Shown here piece after piece: positions 23,493-34,011 of a DNA stretch of 64,000 nt. A program made the position numbers and the translations under genes. The stretch is from Thozetella sp. PMI_491 (lineage: Eukaryota > Ascomycota > Sordariomycetes > Chaetosphaeriales > Chaetosphaeriaceae): the NCBI GenBank assembly GCA_021432635.1, contig MU270031.1:188118-252117 (forward strand), given 5' to 3'. Positions within the stretch are counted from its first letter, which is position 1. Each line of letters starts with the position of its first letter. Under the pieces are notes generated by a model that was not told the origin of the DNA, searched no databases, and saw only the letters and a program-made list of their open reading frames with translations.

Positions 23493-24101
23493 TTACGGGT
23501 ACCCACCAAATTCCGATGGTACTGAAGTGATAGTACTATTTATTACCAGAGTTTCGGGAGCAGCACAAATCTCCTCCTCAGTGATCGGATCAGGACACTT
23601 CAAGGCGAATTCCCTATATCCAATAACCCACGACGGGCTGTGGCGACATCCTTGATTAGCCTTCGCTCGTGAACTATACCCCAGCCTTCAGAGCACGTGA
23701 GAACAGCAGTGTTAGCACGATGATTCTCACCTAGTCACGTTCACCGTCTCGTTCCCGCACGCCCAGGTCTGATTTAGGGATATGGTGGCGGTGTCGATGT
23801 TGAACTGCAAGCTGATGGACAGGTTTATGTTCTCGGGAGTGCCAGAAATATGCCCAAAGTAGTTGAACGGCACCTCGCACCTGAGAGTCTCAGTCTTATT
23901 GGTGAGAGAGCTCGTGATGCTGAAGGTCGCGTTGCCCGGCGTATAGGTATCGCTGCTGTATGCAATCTTCAAGTCCTTGACCGTCCAGATCGGCGTCTGG
24001 CAAGCCTGGCGCCAGATCGGCGTCCATGGCGCGGCCTTAGCCTGTGTGAAAAGCATTAGACCCGTCGCAAAAGCGGCCAAGGCTGCTGAGAATGACGGCA
24101 T
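23493..24101 (-). CDS. Small secreted cysteine-containing protein (effector-like)
   Basis: Two-exon model, 23731-24101 and 23613-23493, giving 163 residues. Residues 1-23 are a signal peptide (cleavage after AKA). The mature part has a beta-rich pattern (WTVKDLKIAYSS ... ATFSITSSLTNKTETLRC) like small secreted fungal proteins of the AA1-like type, with Cys34, Cys75, Cys115, Cys130 and Cys140 and at least six N-glycosylation sequons. The first exon alone would end at NVTR, but the donor AG/GTGAGA and the acceptor GGATATAG join in frame to a 40-codon exon with two more cysteines and a repeat of the NxT pattern. A nearer acceptor at CTGAAG would also keep the frame and insert about 24 residues, so the intron boundary is uncertain. 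It could be an effector or wall protein. Confidence 0.65.
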
Positions 24102-25085
24102 GGCTGTCTTGGTACTCCGAGGCGCACAAGGGGAGTTGTCGTTGGACTTGGACGAGGAGGAGGGAGGCTACGACCGGTTGAGCAGCGTTCCGGGGCTTCG
24201 AGAAGCCGCCAGGGATTCTTCGGAGAATATAAGCCCCTGAGGGTCGAACCCAGCTGGGGTCCTCACCCGGGTCCCGGGACATGAGCCGGCGCGTGAACAG
24301 CTCGATAGCGGCTGGGTAAATACAAGAGGAACAATCTGGCCATGCGCAGGTGAAGCTGTGCCGCGGCTGGCGAAAAAGCATTTAATAATAAAGATAACGC
24401 TTCTTGGGTCCTACCGAAAAGAGTATGCACGTCAACGCATGTTTTAATATTTTCATTGGCACAGGACTGAAGCGAGTTCCCTCCCGCCTCCTCACTTCGA
24501 GCCGTGTCTGAGAGCCCTTTAGCACCGCCTGTTGGTGCCATCGCTTCTGCACCCCAAATTTGTTTCGTGACTGAAGGAACCCGTGGCAATATTTTGTCGA
24601 GAATGGGCGGCGGGCGACGGGAGACCTAGTTGTGGGCTTGTTGCTGAGACTAAATATCTGCCAGCCACTCCCGTACCACCTGTTGGTGTGATTTGTGTGA
24701 CTCCGGGGAGCAGACATGCACACACCCAGGAGCTGCTCAAAGGCCCTTCACAGCAACTCTATAGCCTGATTCACGATGTTTTTTCCCCTTCGCACAGCGA
24801 ATGCAGGCCTAGGCCCTCTAACCAACCCTCGGCAATCTTGTCTCGAAGGAAGTTGCCCCCGAGCGACGCTGGCACAACATTTGTCGCCTCACACTTGATA
24901 TCGGGACACAAAACTTCCTGCTGGAGATGTTGGTCACTGAGCTCGCGCTTCGTGCTAGCGAATGGGTCTCGTAGATACAGGAGACCGCAAGTGGACACCC
25001 ATAGGGGTATAGAATAACACATCTTTATGTAGTTACGACGCTAAAATTGTCCAGCTATATACATCCATCCCCACCTTCGAACCTC
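24102..25085. other. Intergenic upstream of small secreted protein
   Basis: This is the minus-strand promoter of the secreted protein gene plus the 3' flank of the GH3 gene. A TATA-like CTTATATTC (minus strand, about 24222-24230) lies about 125 nt upstream of the ATG. A B-box-like GGTTCGACCC on the minus strand near 24245 lacks any tRNA context. No gene is seen. Confidence 0.45.
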
Positions 25086-27760
25086 TCAGATGCCAGACCA
25101 CCAGTAGGTCTCAGGCACGGTGAATGAGCCAGTCAGGACCTTGGAGGGGTCCACGGCGCTGCTATTGCTCACGACGACCTCGTACTCACCAGCCTCGACG
25201 ATCCACTTGTCCCTCTCCTCGTCCCAGTAACCGGCGGCGTACTTGGCGTCGAACGCGACCTCGACCTCGCCGCTCGCGCCGGGATCCAGCTCGATCTTGG
25301 CAAAGCCTTTGAGCTCCTTGCGGGGTCGGTTGACCTTGGCGGCTTGCTTGGGTGCCACGTACACCTGGACGACCTCGGAGCCCTTGACGGCGCCAGTGTT
25401 GGCAACCGTCACCTTGACGCTGACTGTGCCCTTTCCGTTCTCAGGGCCGGTGGTTTGGAGGTTCGAAAAGCCAAATGTGGTGTAGCTGAGGCCGTGACCG
25501 AAGGGAAAGAGCACCTCTCGGTCGGCAAACTCGTAATAGCGGTATCCGATGTAGATGTCCTCGCCGTACAGCGTCCGGCGGGCTTCGGTGCGGTAGTTGA
25601 GGAAAGCCGGGTTATCCTGCAGGCGCTTAGGGAAAGAGAGGGAAAGCTTGCCCGAGGGCGTGGCGTCGCCGAAGATCACGTCGGCAATGATGTTGCCGGT
25701 TTCGTTACCTCCGTACCACGCCTGCACGAGGGCCGGGACCTTGTCCACCCACGGCATCGTGACAGGGGTGCCGCTCTGCATCACTACGACCGTGTTGGGG
25801 TTCGCCTCGGCCACCTTGGTGATGAGCTCGTCCATGGGTGACGGCAGGTCCATGGCAGCACGGTCGTGACCCTCGGTCTCCCAGTCGGCATTGAGGCCGG
25901 CGCAGATGATGACCTGGTCGGCGTCCTTGGCGAGCGCCGCGGCAGCGGCGATCTCCTCTTCTGGGTTGATGACCTTTGCGGCGCCAATGCGCAGTGCGCC
26001 GCTACCGAAGCTCGAGCCCGCCAGCTTGGAGGTCTTCGCGCTGCCGAACTCCACCTTGATGTTGTACGTCTCGCCAGCCTTGACCTCAATGGTACCCTTC
26101 TCTTCGACTGTGGCTGAGCCGAAAAAGGCATCCCCGGCTCTCTGTTTAGTGGCATTGTCAACCACCAGTTGACCGTTGACGAAAAGCTGCGCCGTGCCCG
26201 ACACGACCAGGCTAAGCTCCCACTTGCCGGTGAAGTCGGGGACGAAGGTAGACTCAAAGTCCGCGTACCAGGTATCGGCCAACTTATCATTGTAGTAGTC
26301 CACGAGCAGGAGCTCCGTCTTGACAAGATCGATAGCCTCAATCAGTTCGCGAGCCGTCTCGCTGGGGGGCTGGTTGTAGACGTTCATGGTCACGCCAGGC
26401 TCGCCTTTACTGTTCTTCACAACGGCCCCAATGAGCGGGAGCATCTTGTGGGAGTAGGAGCCAACGGCATAGTCCGGAGCAGTGGAGAGCTTGGCGCTTA
26501 TGCCGTCGAAAGGAGTGACGGCATAGTAGGCTGCTAGTGAAGCAGAGCCACCACCGTGGTAGGTAGCGATCTTGGCGTTGGGGCCGATGACGACTGTCTG
26601 TTCACCTGGTCAGCTTCTTGCTACTCCTCGGCGTTCATGTGCTCAAGACATGGGCTGCCATACCTTCTTGTCCTTCTTTAGAGGCAGGACGCTGTTCTCA
26701 TTCTTCAGCAGGACGGTGCCTTCAACTCCGATCTTGCGCAGCAGCGCGGCCGTCTCCGGGGTGTCTCCGGTGGTTTCTGGAGCGTTTTCCGGCACGCCGG
26801 AGGCAGCAGCCTTCTTTACGAGCTTGAGCACATTCCTGACCCGCTCATCAAGTATGTGTTCTCGGACTTTGTCAGTGGCGACGTTGAAGTTGAGGGCGTC
26901 GCCGCGGAACCGGGCGGGGCCAGGCATTTCAACGTCCAAGCCGGCGAGGGCCGCCTCGGTGGTGCTATAGGTGCCGTACCAGTCACTCATGACCAAACCA
27001 TCCCAGCCCCACTCCTTACGCAGAATATCCTCGAGAAGCTTCTTGCTCTCGCTACACCACACGCCGTTGACGCCGTTGTAGCCCGTCATGAAAGCGCCGG
27101 GCGATGTCTTGGCGTCTCGGACGGCGATCTGGAAGGGCAATGTGTAGATCTCGCGGAGGGCACGTTCGGTCACAATGCTGTGGACGGCGTTGCGCTTGTG
27201 CTCCTGATCGTTGCAGACGAAGTGCTTGAGCGTCGCCTGGACGCCGGTGCTCTGGATGCCGCTGACCAAAGCGGCGGCTCCCTGGCCGGCCAGCACGGGG
27301 TCTTCGCCAAGCGACTCGAAGCCACGGCCGCCGAGCGGTGACCGTTGCATGTTGATGGTGGGACCCAGGATAACGTGTGCGCCCTTGAGCTTGGCCTCGT
27401 CGCCCATCTTCTTGCCGGCCTCCTCCAGGAGGGGCAGGTTGAAGGTGGAGCCTAAGGCCGTGCCGCAGGGGAAGCAGGCGGCCTTGATGCCATTGAAGAA
27501 CTTGGTACCACGAACGCCATTGGGGCCGTCCGAGAAGCGCAGGGAAGGAACTCCGTGCTTGGGAAGCGCCTTGGTGTGCCAGAAGTCGATTCCTGCATGC
27601 GGCTGTCAGAACGCAGCTCCGGGATCGGCTTGGGGAGGCGGGACAGGCTTCCAATAAGGAAGCAGAGGGGGGTTCCGAGGGTAGACGTACCAGCAAGGAG
27701 ATCGACTTTCTCGGCTACCGTGAGCTTCTGGAGGACGTCCTCGACGTCAATGTCCGCCAT
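25086..27760 (-). CDS. Glycoside hydrolase family 3 beta-glucosidase with PA14 domain
   Basis: Retaining beta-glucosidase that releases glucose from the non-reducing end of beta-glucosides. The model joins 27691-27760, 26664-27592 and 25086-26597 into 836 residues. The N-terminal TIM-barrel part includes [11 protein letters not shown] (about 42-52), [13 protein letters not shown] (about 146-158) and the nucleophile Asp227 in GLVMSDW. The beta-sandwich domain is interrupted by a PA14 insert (about residues 390-520, from [11 protein letters not shown] onward). A fibronectin-III-like C-terminal domain completes the fold. The layout matches the Kluyveromyces BglI type, where PA14 caps the active site and narrows substrate length. 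There is no signal peptide, so it is probably cytosolic. Exon 1 is only 70 nt; its splice restores [14 protein letters not shown]. Confidence in family and introns is high. Confidence 0.95.
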
Positions 27761-29578
27761 GGTTGCTGCTACTACTACTACTTTGACCTGCTTCTCGCCG
27801 TATCGGCGCGGAGAGGAGGGAAAGAGGGAGGTGAGGAAGGGTAACGGGTAGGGCTAGATGACTACAAAGAACCTTCAACAATTGGCTTGTTGGAGGACCG
27901 GTCGAACGAGGAGGTATAGGAGATGGAGAGACGGGAGGGCAGAGAGGAGGGGGGAGGCAGCTTTCCAAGGGCAGTGCAGGGGTTAGAGAACGAGCAGGAA
28001 CATAGCTACCTTGCGGCATCGCCGGTACGGGGGCGGGTTATTATATGCCCCCCGCGAGGGACCTGACTCTCCGAGCCTGCTTCCCAGACAAGAGCGAGCA
28101 TCACTGGGATGGGGAGCTACCGAGAGCGAGAGGGACCAACCTAACACCCCTCCAAGGCGCAAGAGCTCCCCACGCACACGCGCTAAAAACCAGGCGAGAG
28201 AGACGGCCCACCCACTCCATAGCAGCTACCCGATGTTTGACCGATGCAATCCATGCACAAAGTACAACACTCCGGAGCCGGGCATCATCTTCAGGCCACC
28301 CGGGTGCCTGAATTCTGCTAGTCATGGGGACCAGCAGCACTGACCCTAGCAGGGCCTAGGAAGAGCTGGGCAAGTTGGGGCGCCCGTTGCAATGCATATA
28401 CCCCACGTTCCAGGGTTTTACCCGATGTTCGGCCGCTGTAAAGCCTGTAGACCGCCCGCGCACAGCCCGGGTTATAGCGCCCTAGTGAGCCGCCGACGAT
28501 TCTCCGCGGCGCTAACCCTTGCCCGAATTGGCCTTTGCTAGCCGGGACCACTGCCCGAGGAGCCGAACCCCTCCATATGCACAGCGCCATCACGCGGTAG
28601 TATAGTGGAGAGTAAATGCTAGCCGGGGCATCTTCGGGGAAGCTGAAGCATCTACCTACCCACACTACCCTACGCAGTAGCATATCCACGCTTGCGACGA
28701 AAGCGCCACGAGGTTGGCTTGGCCGCCTTCTGAAAGTTTACTTGCGTTGTCCATCACGGATATTCATCGGCTGGAGAATGCGAGCTACGCCGTAGCTGGG
28801 TAGCTAATCCGGGGATGGTGGAGAGTGTTTCTCTCCCCAAGTCCGCTACCCCGTAAAGATCCCGGACGCCCCCCCTTCCATTGCACAAAGCCCCAATGCA
28901 AGGTTACAAATACAAGAAGGGAGAATGTCGCTCCGCTTGGTCGCGGCAGGTGGGAGGAGAGCAAGGGGGCAAGAAGCCTGAGGACAGGCAGTCACTAGGG
29001 TAGATCAGTTCTCTGTATCCAACCACAAACCTTGCGGCTGTCGGTTTTGATACCCTCAGTCGTAAACGGCTCTTAGGTTTCTCGGTAAAGCAGAAACAAG
29101 TGTCACTCATAGTCTGGACTTTGTTTCCTCCGGGGCGCAGCCCGAGAGAAGTTCTTGCGACATTCTCGGCCTTTTTATGGCCTGCGATGCCATACGGAAT
29201 ATACTGGAGCCGGGCTCGACGTGAGCTGCATGGCTGGATCAAGGACAAACTCATGTGTCGTGCAGGTTGGCTGAGGCGGCAATCGGATGAGGATGGTGCG
29301 AGAAGGTAGTTGCTTGGCTGTCACTTCCCTCTTCTAATGCCAGTTGTCGCCAGCCGGCTATTGTCCGCCCCACAAGAAGAAATTCCGACCCATTAACGCG
29401 CGACGACCTGGTCCGAGCGTGACGTGCGGATGAAAGTGACGCGACCAGAGAGCTCCGTCCTAAATTTCTATGGTCGCAGCCTCGAGCATCTCGTCTGCCA
29501 ACTCCCACACCTCATCCTTCCTTCCTGTCTGCCCGCGATTTTCGCCATCCCCATCTGCGCGACGCACGATCGCTCATC
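27761..29578. other. Divergent intergenic region GH3 / SPT16
   Basis: A 1.8-kb spacer between divergently transcribed genes, so it contains both promoters. The 200 nt next to the GH3 start are purine-rich on the plus strand (pyrimidine-rich leader on minus). I see no gene, tRNA or transposon in it. Confidence 0.5.
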
Positions 29579-32500
29579 ATGGCCGAAATCAAGATTGACA
29601 GCAAGGTATTCCAGGAACGCATTTCGCATTTCTACAATGCCTGGAAGGCCGACAAGCGAGCGGGCGACGCGCTCTTCAATGGCGCCTCGTCCATCGTCAT
29701 CAACATGGGCAAGGTCGACGAGGAGCCTGAATTCCACAAGAACAACGCCATGCACGTAAGTCCAAACGGCCATCCCTCTTCCCTTGCGCGAGCCGCGCCG
29801 GGCGCTCAGGGTACTGACAGAGAGCTCCCAGTTCTGGTTGCTTGGTTACGAGTTCCCCACCACCTTGATGCTCTTCACCCTCGAAACCATCTACATTATC
29901 ACGACGGCGAAGAAGGGTGCGTACTGCCCGCCGAGAATGCCTCGAAATACCGCTGACGTGAAATAGCCAAGTATCTCGATCAGATCAAGGGCGGCCGGGT
30001 GCCAGTCGAGGTACTCGTCCGGGGCAAGGATGCTGCCGAGAACGAGAAACAGTTTGCGAAGATTGGCGAACTCATCAAGACGGCAGGGGTGAGTCACAAT
30101 GCAGCTGCCTAAAACTCTTGCGAGGCGCTGGCTAATCAGGTCGCCATCACAGAACAAGGTTGGCGTCATCCTCAAGGACACCTCCAAAGGCCCCTTCATC
30201 GATGAGTGGAAGAAGGCCTTCGCCGAGCACTGCAAAGATGTCGAGGAGGTCGACGTCTCTCAGGCCCTCTCCTCCGGAGCTTTCTCGGTCAAGGACGAAA
30301 ACGAGCTTCGAGCCATGCGAACCTCGTCCAAGTCGTGCGTTGCGCTCCTCACGCCCTTCTTCCTCGACGAGATGTCCGACGTGCTGGACCAAGAAAAGAA
30401 GATCAAGCACAGGGTGCTCGCGGACAAGGTCTACAACAAGCTAGATGACAAGAAGTTCTGGAAGACGGTAGAGCTCCCCAACAAGCAGAAGCTCCCCCAA
30501 GACCTGGATCCCGAGCAGCTCGACTGGATCCTCGGCCCAGTCATCCAGAGCGGCGGAAAGTTCGACCTGAAGTGGAACACGGACTCGGAGGACGACGTGC
30601 TTCATCCCGGCGTTATCATTGCCGCCATGGGCCTCCGATACAAGCAGTATTGTTCGCAGATTGCCAGGACGTTTATGGTCGACCCGAACAAGTCACAGGA
30701 GAGCAACTACAAGATCCTCGTTGCCGTGCACAACATGATCCTCAAGGAGATCCGAGACGGCGTGGTGGCGAAGGAAGTGTACGCGAAGGCGCACAACTTC
30801 GTGAAGAGCAAGAAGCCGGAGCTCGAGAAACACTTCCTGAAGAACGTCGGCTACGGAATCGGCCTGGAGAACAAGGACCCAACCCTTGTGCTCAATGGGA
30901 AGAACAGTCGTACGCTCCGGGACGGCATGACCCTCTGCATCACGACGGGATTCAGTGACATCCAGAACCCCAACCCCCAAGACAAGCAAAGCAAGGTCTA
31001 CTCCCTCGTCCTCACTGACACCATTCGTGTCACAACGAGCGAGCCTGTGGTCTTCACTGGCGAGGCCCCCGTCGACGTGGATGCCACTTCATTCTTCTTT
31101 CAGGGCGAGGAGGAACCGAAGCCGACACCCAAGAAGGAGAAGCGAGACTCGCGGGTTGGCGCTGTGGCGACCAAGAATATCACCAGCACCCGCCTGCGTT
31201 CTGAGCGCAATACGGCTGTAGACGACGAGCAGGACCAGAAACGAAAGGAGCACCAGAAGGAGCTTGCTGCCAAGAAGCATAAGGAGGGCTTGACTAAGTA
31301 CGCGGAGGCCACCAATGACAAGAATGGCGAGGAGATCAAGAAGTTCAAGCGGTTCGAGTCGTACAAGCGGGACAACCAGTTTCCCTCTAAGGTGCGCGAC
31401 CTCGGCATCGTCATTGACCAAAAGAACGGCACCGTCATCCTGCCGGTCATGGGCCGGCCTGTTCCTTTCCACATCAACACCATCAAGAATGCCAGCAAGA
31501 GCGACGAAGGGGAGTGGTCCTTCCTCCGCATCAACTTCCTCTCGCCAGGCCAGGGTGTCGGCCGCAAGGACGAGCAGCCATTTGAGGATGCCTCCGCTCA
31601 CTTTGTTCGGAGCTTGACCTTCCGCTCCACCGACGGCAGTCGATACGAGGACATCGCAACACAGATTTCTAACATGAAGAGAGACGCCGTCAAAAAGGAG
31701 CAGGAGAAGAAGGATATGGAAGATGTGGTGGAGCAGGACAGGCTGGTCGAGATTAGGAGTGAGTGATCCCGCCCACACAGCCCCCTTGGAGCCTTTTGCT
31801 AATGATCCCTAGACCGCCGGCCGGTCGTGTTGGATAACGTCTTCATACGGCCAACCATGGAATCCAAGCGCGTGCCTGGCAAGGTCGAGATCCACCAGAA
31901 CGGTATCAGGTACCAGTCGCCTCTCAGCACCCAACAGCGTGTGGATATCCTCTTTTCCAACGTCCGCCACCTCTTCTTCCAGCCCTGCCAGCATGAGCTG
32001 ATTGTGATCATCCACATTCACCTCAAGGATCCCATCCTCATTGGCAACAAGAAGAAGACCAAGGACATCCAGTTCTACCGTGAGGCTACGGATATTCAGT
32101 TCGACGAGACGGGCAACCGCAAGCGAAAGTACCGATACGGCGATGAAGACGAGTTCGAGGCCGAGCAGGAGGAACGCCGGCGTCGCGCAGAGTTGGACCG
32201 CCTCTTCAAGTCTTTCGCCGAGAAGATCGCTGAGGCGGGCCGCAACGAGAACATGGAGGTCGACATGCCGCTCCGCGACCTCGGCTTCCACGGTGTGCCG
32301 TTCCGCAGCAACGTGTACATCCAGCCCACCACCGAGTGCTTGATCCAAATCACCGAGCACCCTTTCATGGTCATCACACTCGAAGACATCGAGTGGGCGC
32401 ATCTGGAGCGCGTGCAGTTCGGTCTCAAGAACTTCGATCTCGTCTTCGTTTTCAAAGACTTCACCCGTGCCCCCTACCACGTCAACACAATCCCGGTCGA

Positions 32501-32924
32501 GTCCCTCGAGGATGTCAAGGAGTTCCTCGACTCGTCTGATATCCCCTACTCAGAGGGACCGCTCAACCTCAACTGGTCCGTCATCATGAAGACTGTTACA
32601 GCCGACACCCATGAGTTCTTCGCCGGTGGTGGCTGGTCGTTCCTGCAGAACGAGAGCGACGACGAGGACGGCCAGGACGAGGACGACCAGGAGAGCGCAT
32701 TCGAGATCGACGAGAGCGAGCTCGAAGAAGCGTCCGAGTCGAGCGAGGACGACTCAGACTTCGACTCCAACGCTTCGGCCGAAGCCAGTGATGAGGCGGA
32801 TATGAGCGACGAGGACGAAGGCGAGGATTGGGACGAGCTGGAGCGCAAAGCGAAGAAGCGTGACCGTGAGAGCGGCTTAGACGAAGAGGAGCGTGGGGGC
32901 AAGAAGAAGCAACGCAAGCGGTAA
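29579..32924 (+). CDS. SPT16: FACT complex subunit SPT16
   Basis: Large subunit of the histone chaperone FACT, which partners Pob3 to open and rebuild nucleosomes during transcription and replication in the nucleus. Five exons (29579-29755, 29832-29916, 29967-30088, 30153-31758, 31813-32924) give 1033 residues, the family's normal length. The N-terminal lobe ([22 protein letters not shown]) is followed by the catalytically dead aminopeptidase-like domain (to about residue 440), a linker rich in Lys/Glu, the middle domain with [17 protein letters not shown] (made across intron 4) and tandem PH-like folds, and a very acidic C-terminal tail from about residue 935 that contacts H2A-H2B. The end is basic (GGKKKQRKR), a likely nuclear signal. 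Four short introns of 50-76 nt cluster mostly at the 5' end, as usual for conserved fungal genes. Confidence 0.97.
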
Positions 32925-34011
32925 AAGAGATCAGCCCAGCTGGAGGAGAGTGTGACTAAGTGGGCGTCCTGGGCACTGCCGTCATTTGGCACATGGCCGG
33001 GAGCGGAGCTTAGGCCGTGTTAGTGAGAGATGCTCCTCCCATCTCGCTGTATGCTTGCATCGTCATGCCCTCGCAACCACAGAGGCATTGACGACATGAG
33101 GGTTGCCTCGTTTGGCTTGCTTTCCATACTCGGTTCGCTTGTTGGGACGAAGGGACATACCTTGGGAAGACGCGCCGGAAGACGGTATCGGTTGTTTGAG
33201 TATTTTGCTGTGGCGGATCTGGCAATCTGGCAAGGTTCTACGTGGGGGCTTCGAGTCTGATATCCTCCTCGACTTTAGGCAGTCACAATCGTCTATTAGT
33301 TGCTATCCAAAAAAGTTTGCTATCCAGAGATCCTGAAATGTTGTGCGCCCGGAAGCTCTCTTGCTCTCGCAAACGACATTGTTCTCTGGAGAGCGCTATA
33401 TGCAAGTGAGGAGCGTATATATCTATGTTTTAAGGGACAACAAGAGGCATGACCTCTCCAGACATGCCGCTTTACAAGCATCATCCCGACGTATCGCCCA
33501 CGCCGCTGGTAGATTCCGCGGATCCCCATTCCCGAAACCCAGAGACTGGCATATATTGCGTCAGTATCCGTCGTTCAGTCAGGAGCACGCATCCCAAGTT
33601 AGCCGTCACAGCGGAGTAAATATCCTTCCATTCGCACAATGACTTGCAAAATTGATTTCTTTCGCGCTGGGGCAAGTTTATCCTATGGTTTGTATGGCGA
33701 TGCATAGTATTCCCTACGCTTGTCATAGAGGGACTGATAATCCGCTGTACACTTCCACATCGGGTGGTGTTGCGAAGTCGCCGTGCATCTTGTCTAATCC
33801 GGCGAAGCGCCTGACAGAATGCCTTGCGAAATGCCTCAAAACTTCTGGGCGTCAATCCGATATTCAGCCAAAAAAAAAAAAAAACTCCGGGCTCCTCCAG
33901 TATCCGATTCTCTCCTCCCGAATAATATATCCTTTCCCCTCATCAAATTATACAGTGTTGTCTCTCTATATTGATTCTCGCCTAGCTTGCCTACAGCTCT
34001 TGCACTTTATC
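32925..34011. other. Intergenic, SPT16 to HET-ankyrin gene
   Basis: About 1.1 kb with base composition shifting from GC-rich to AT-rich near 33300, marking entry into an accessory pocket. It includes a 15-nt A run at 33870-33884. The HET frame is open back to 33652, but only from a TTG, and its upstream residues look non-coding. No separate gene is seen. Confidence 0.5.

Noticed and set aside
24230-24265. B-box-like GGTTCGACCC on the minus strand
   Set aside because: No A box and no foldable acceptor or anticodon stem upstream, so not a tRNA gene.
33652-34011. 120-residue N-terminal extension of the HET protein
   Set aside because: The extended frame begins at TTG, and its residues look non-coding; HET proteins normally start near MSLYVPLPEG.
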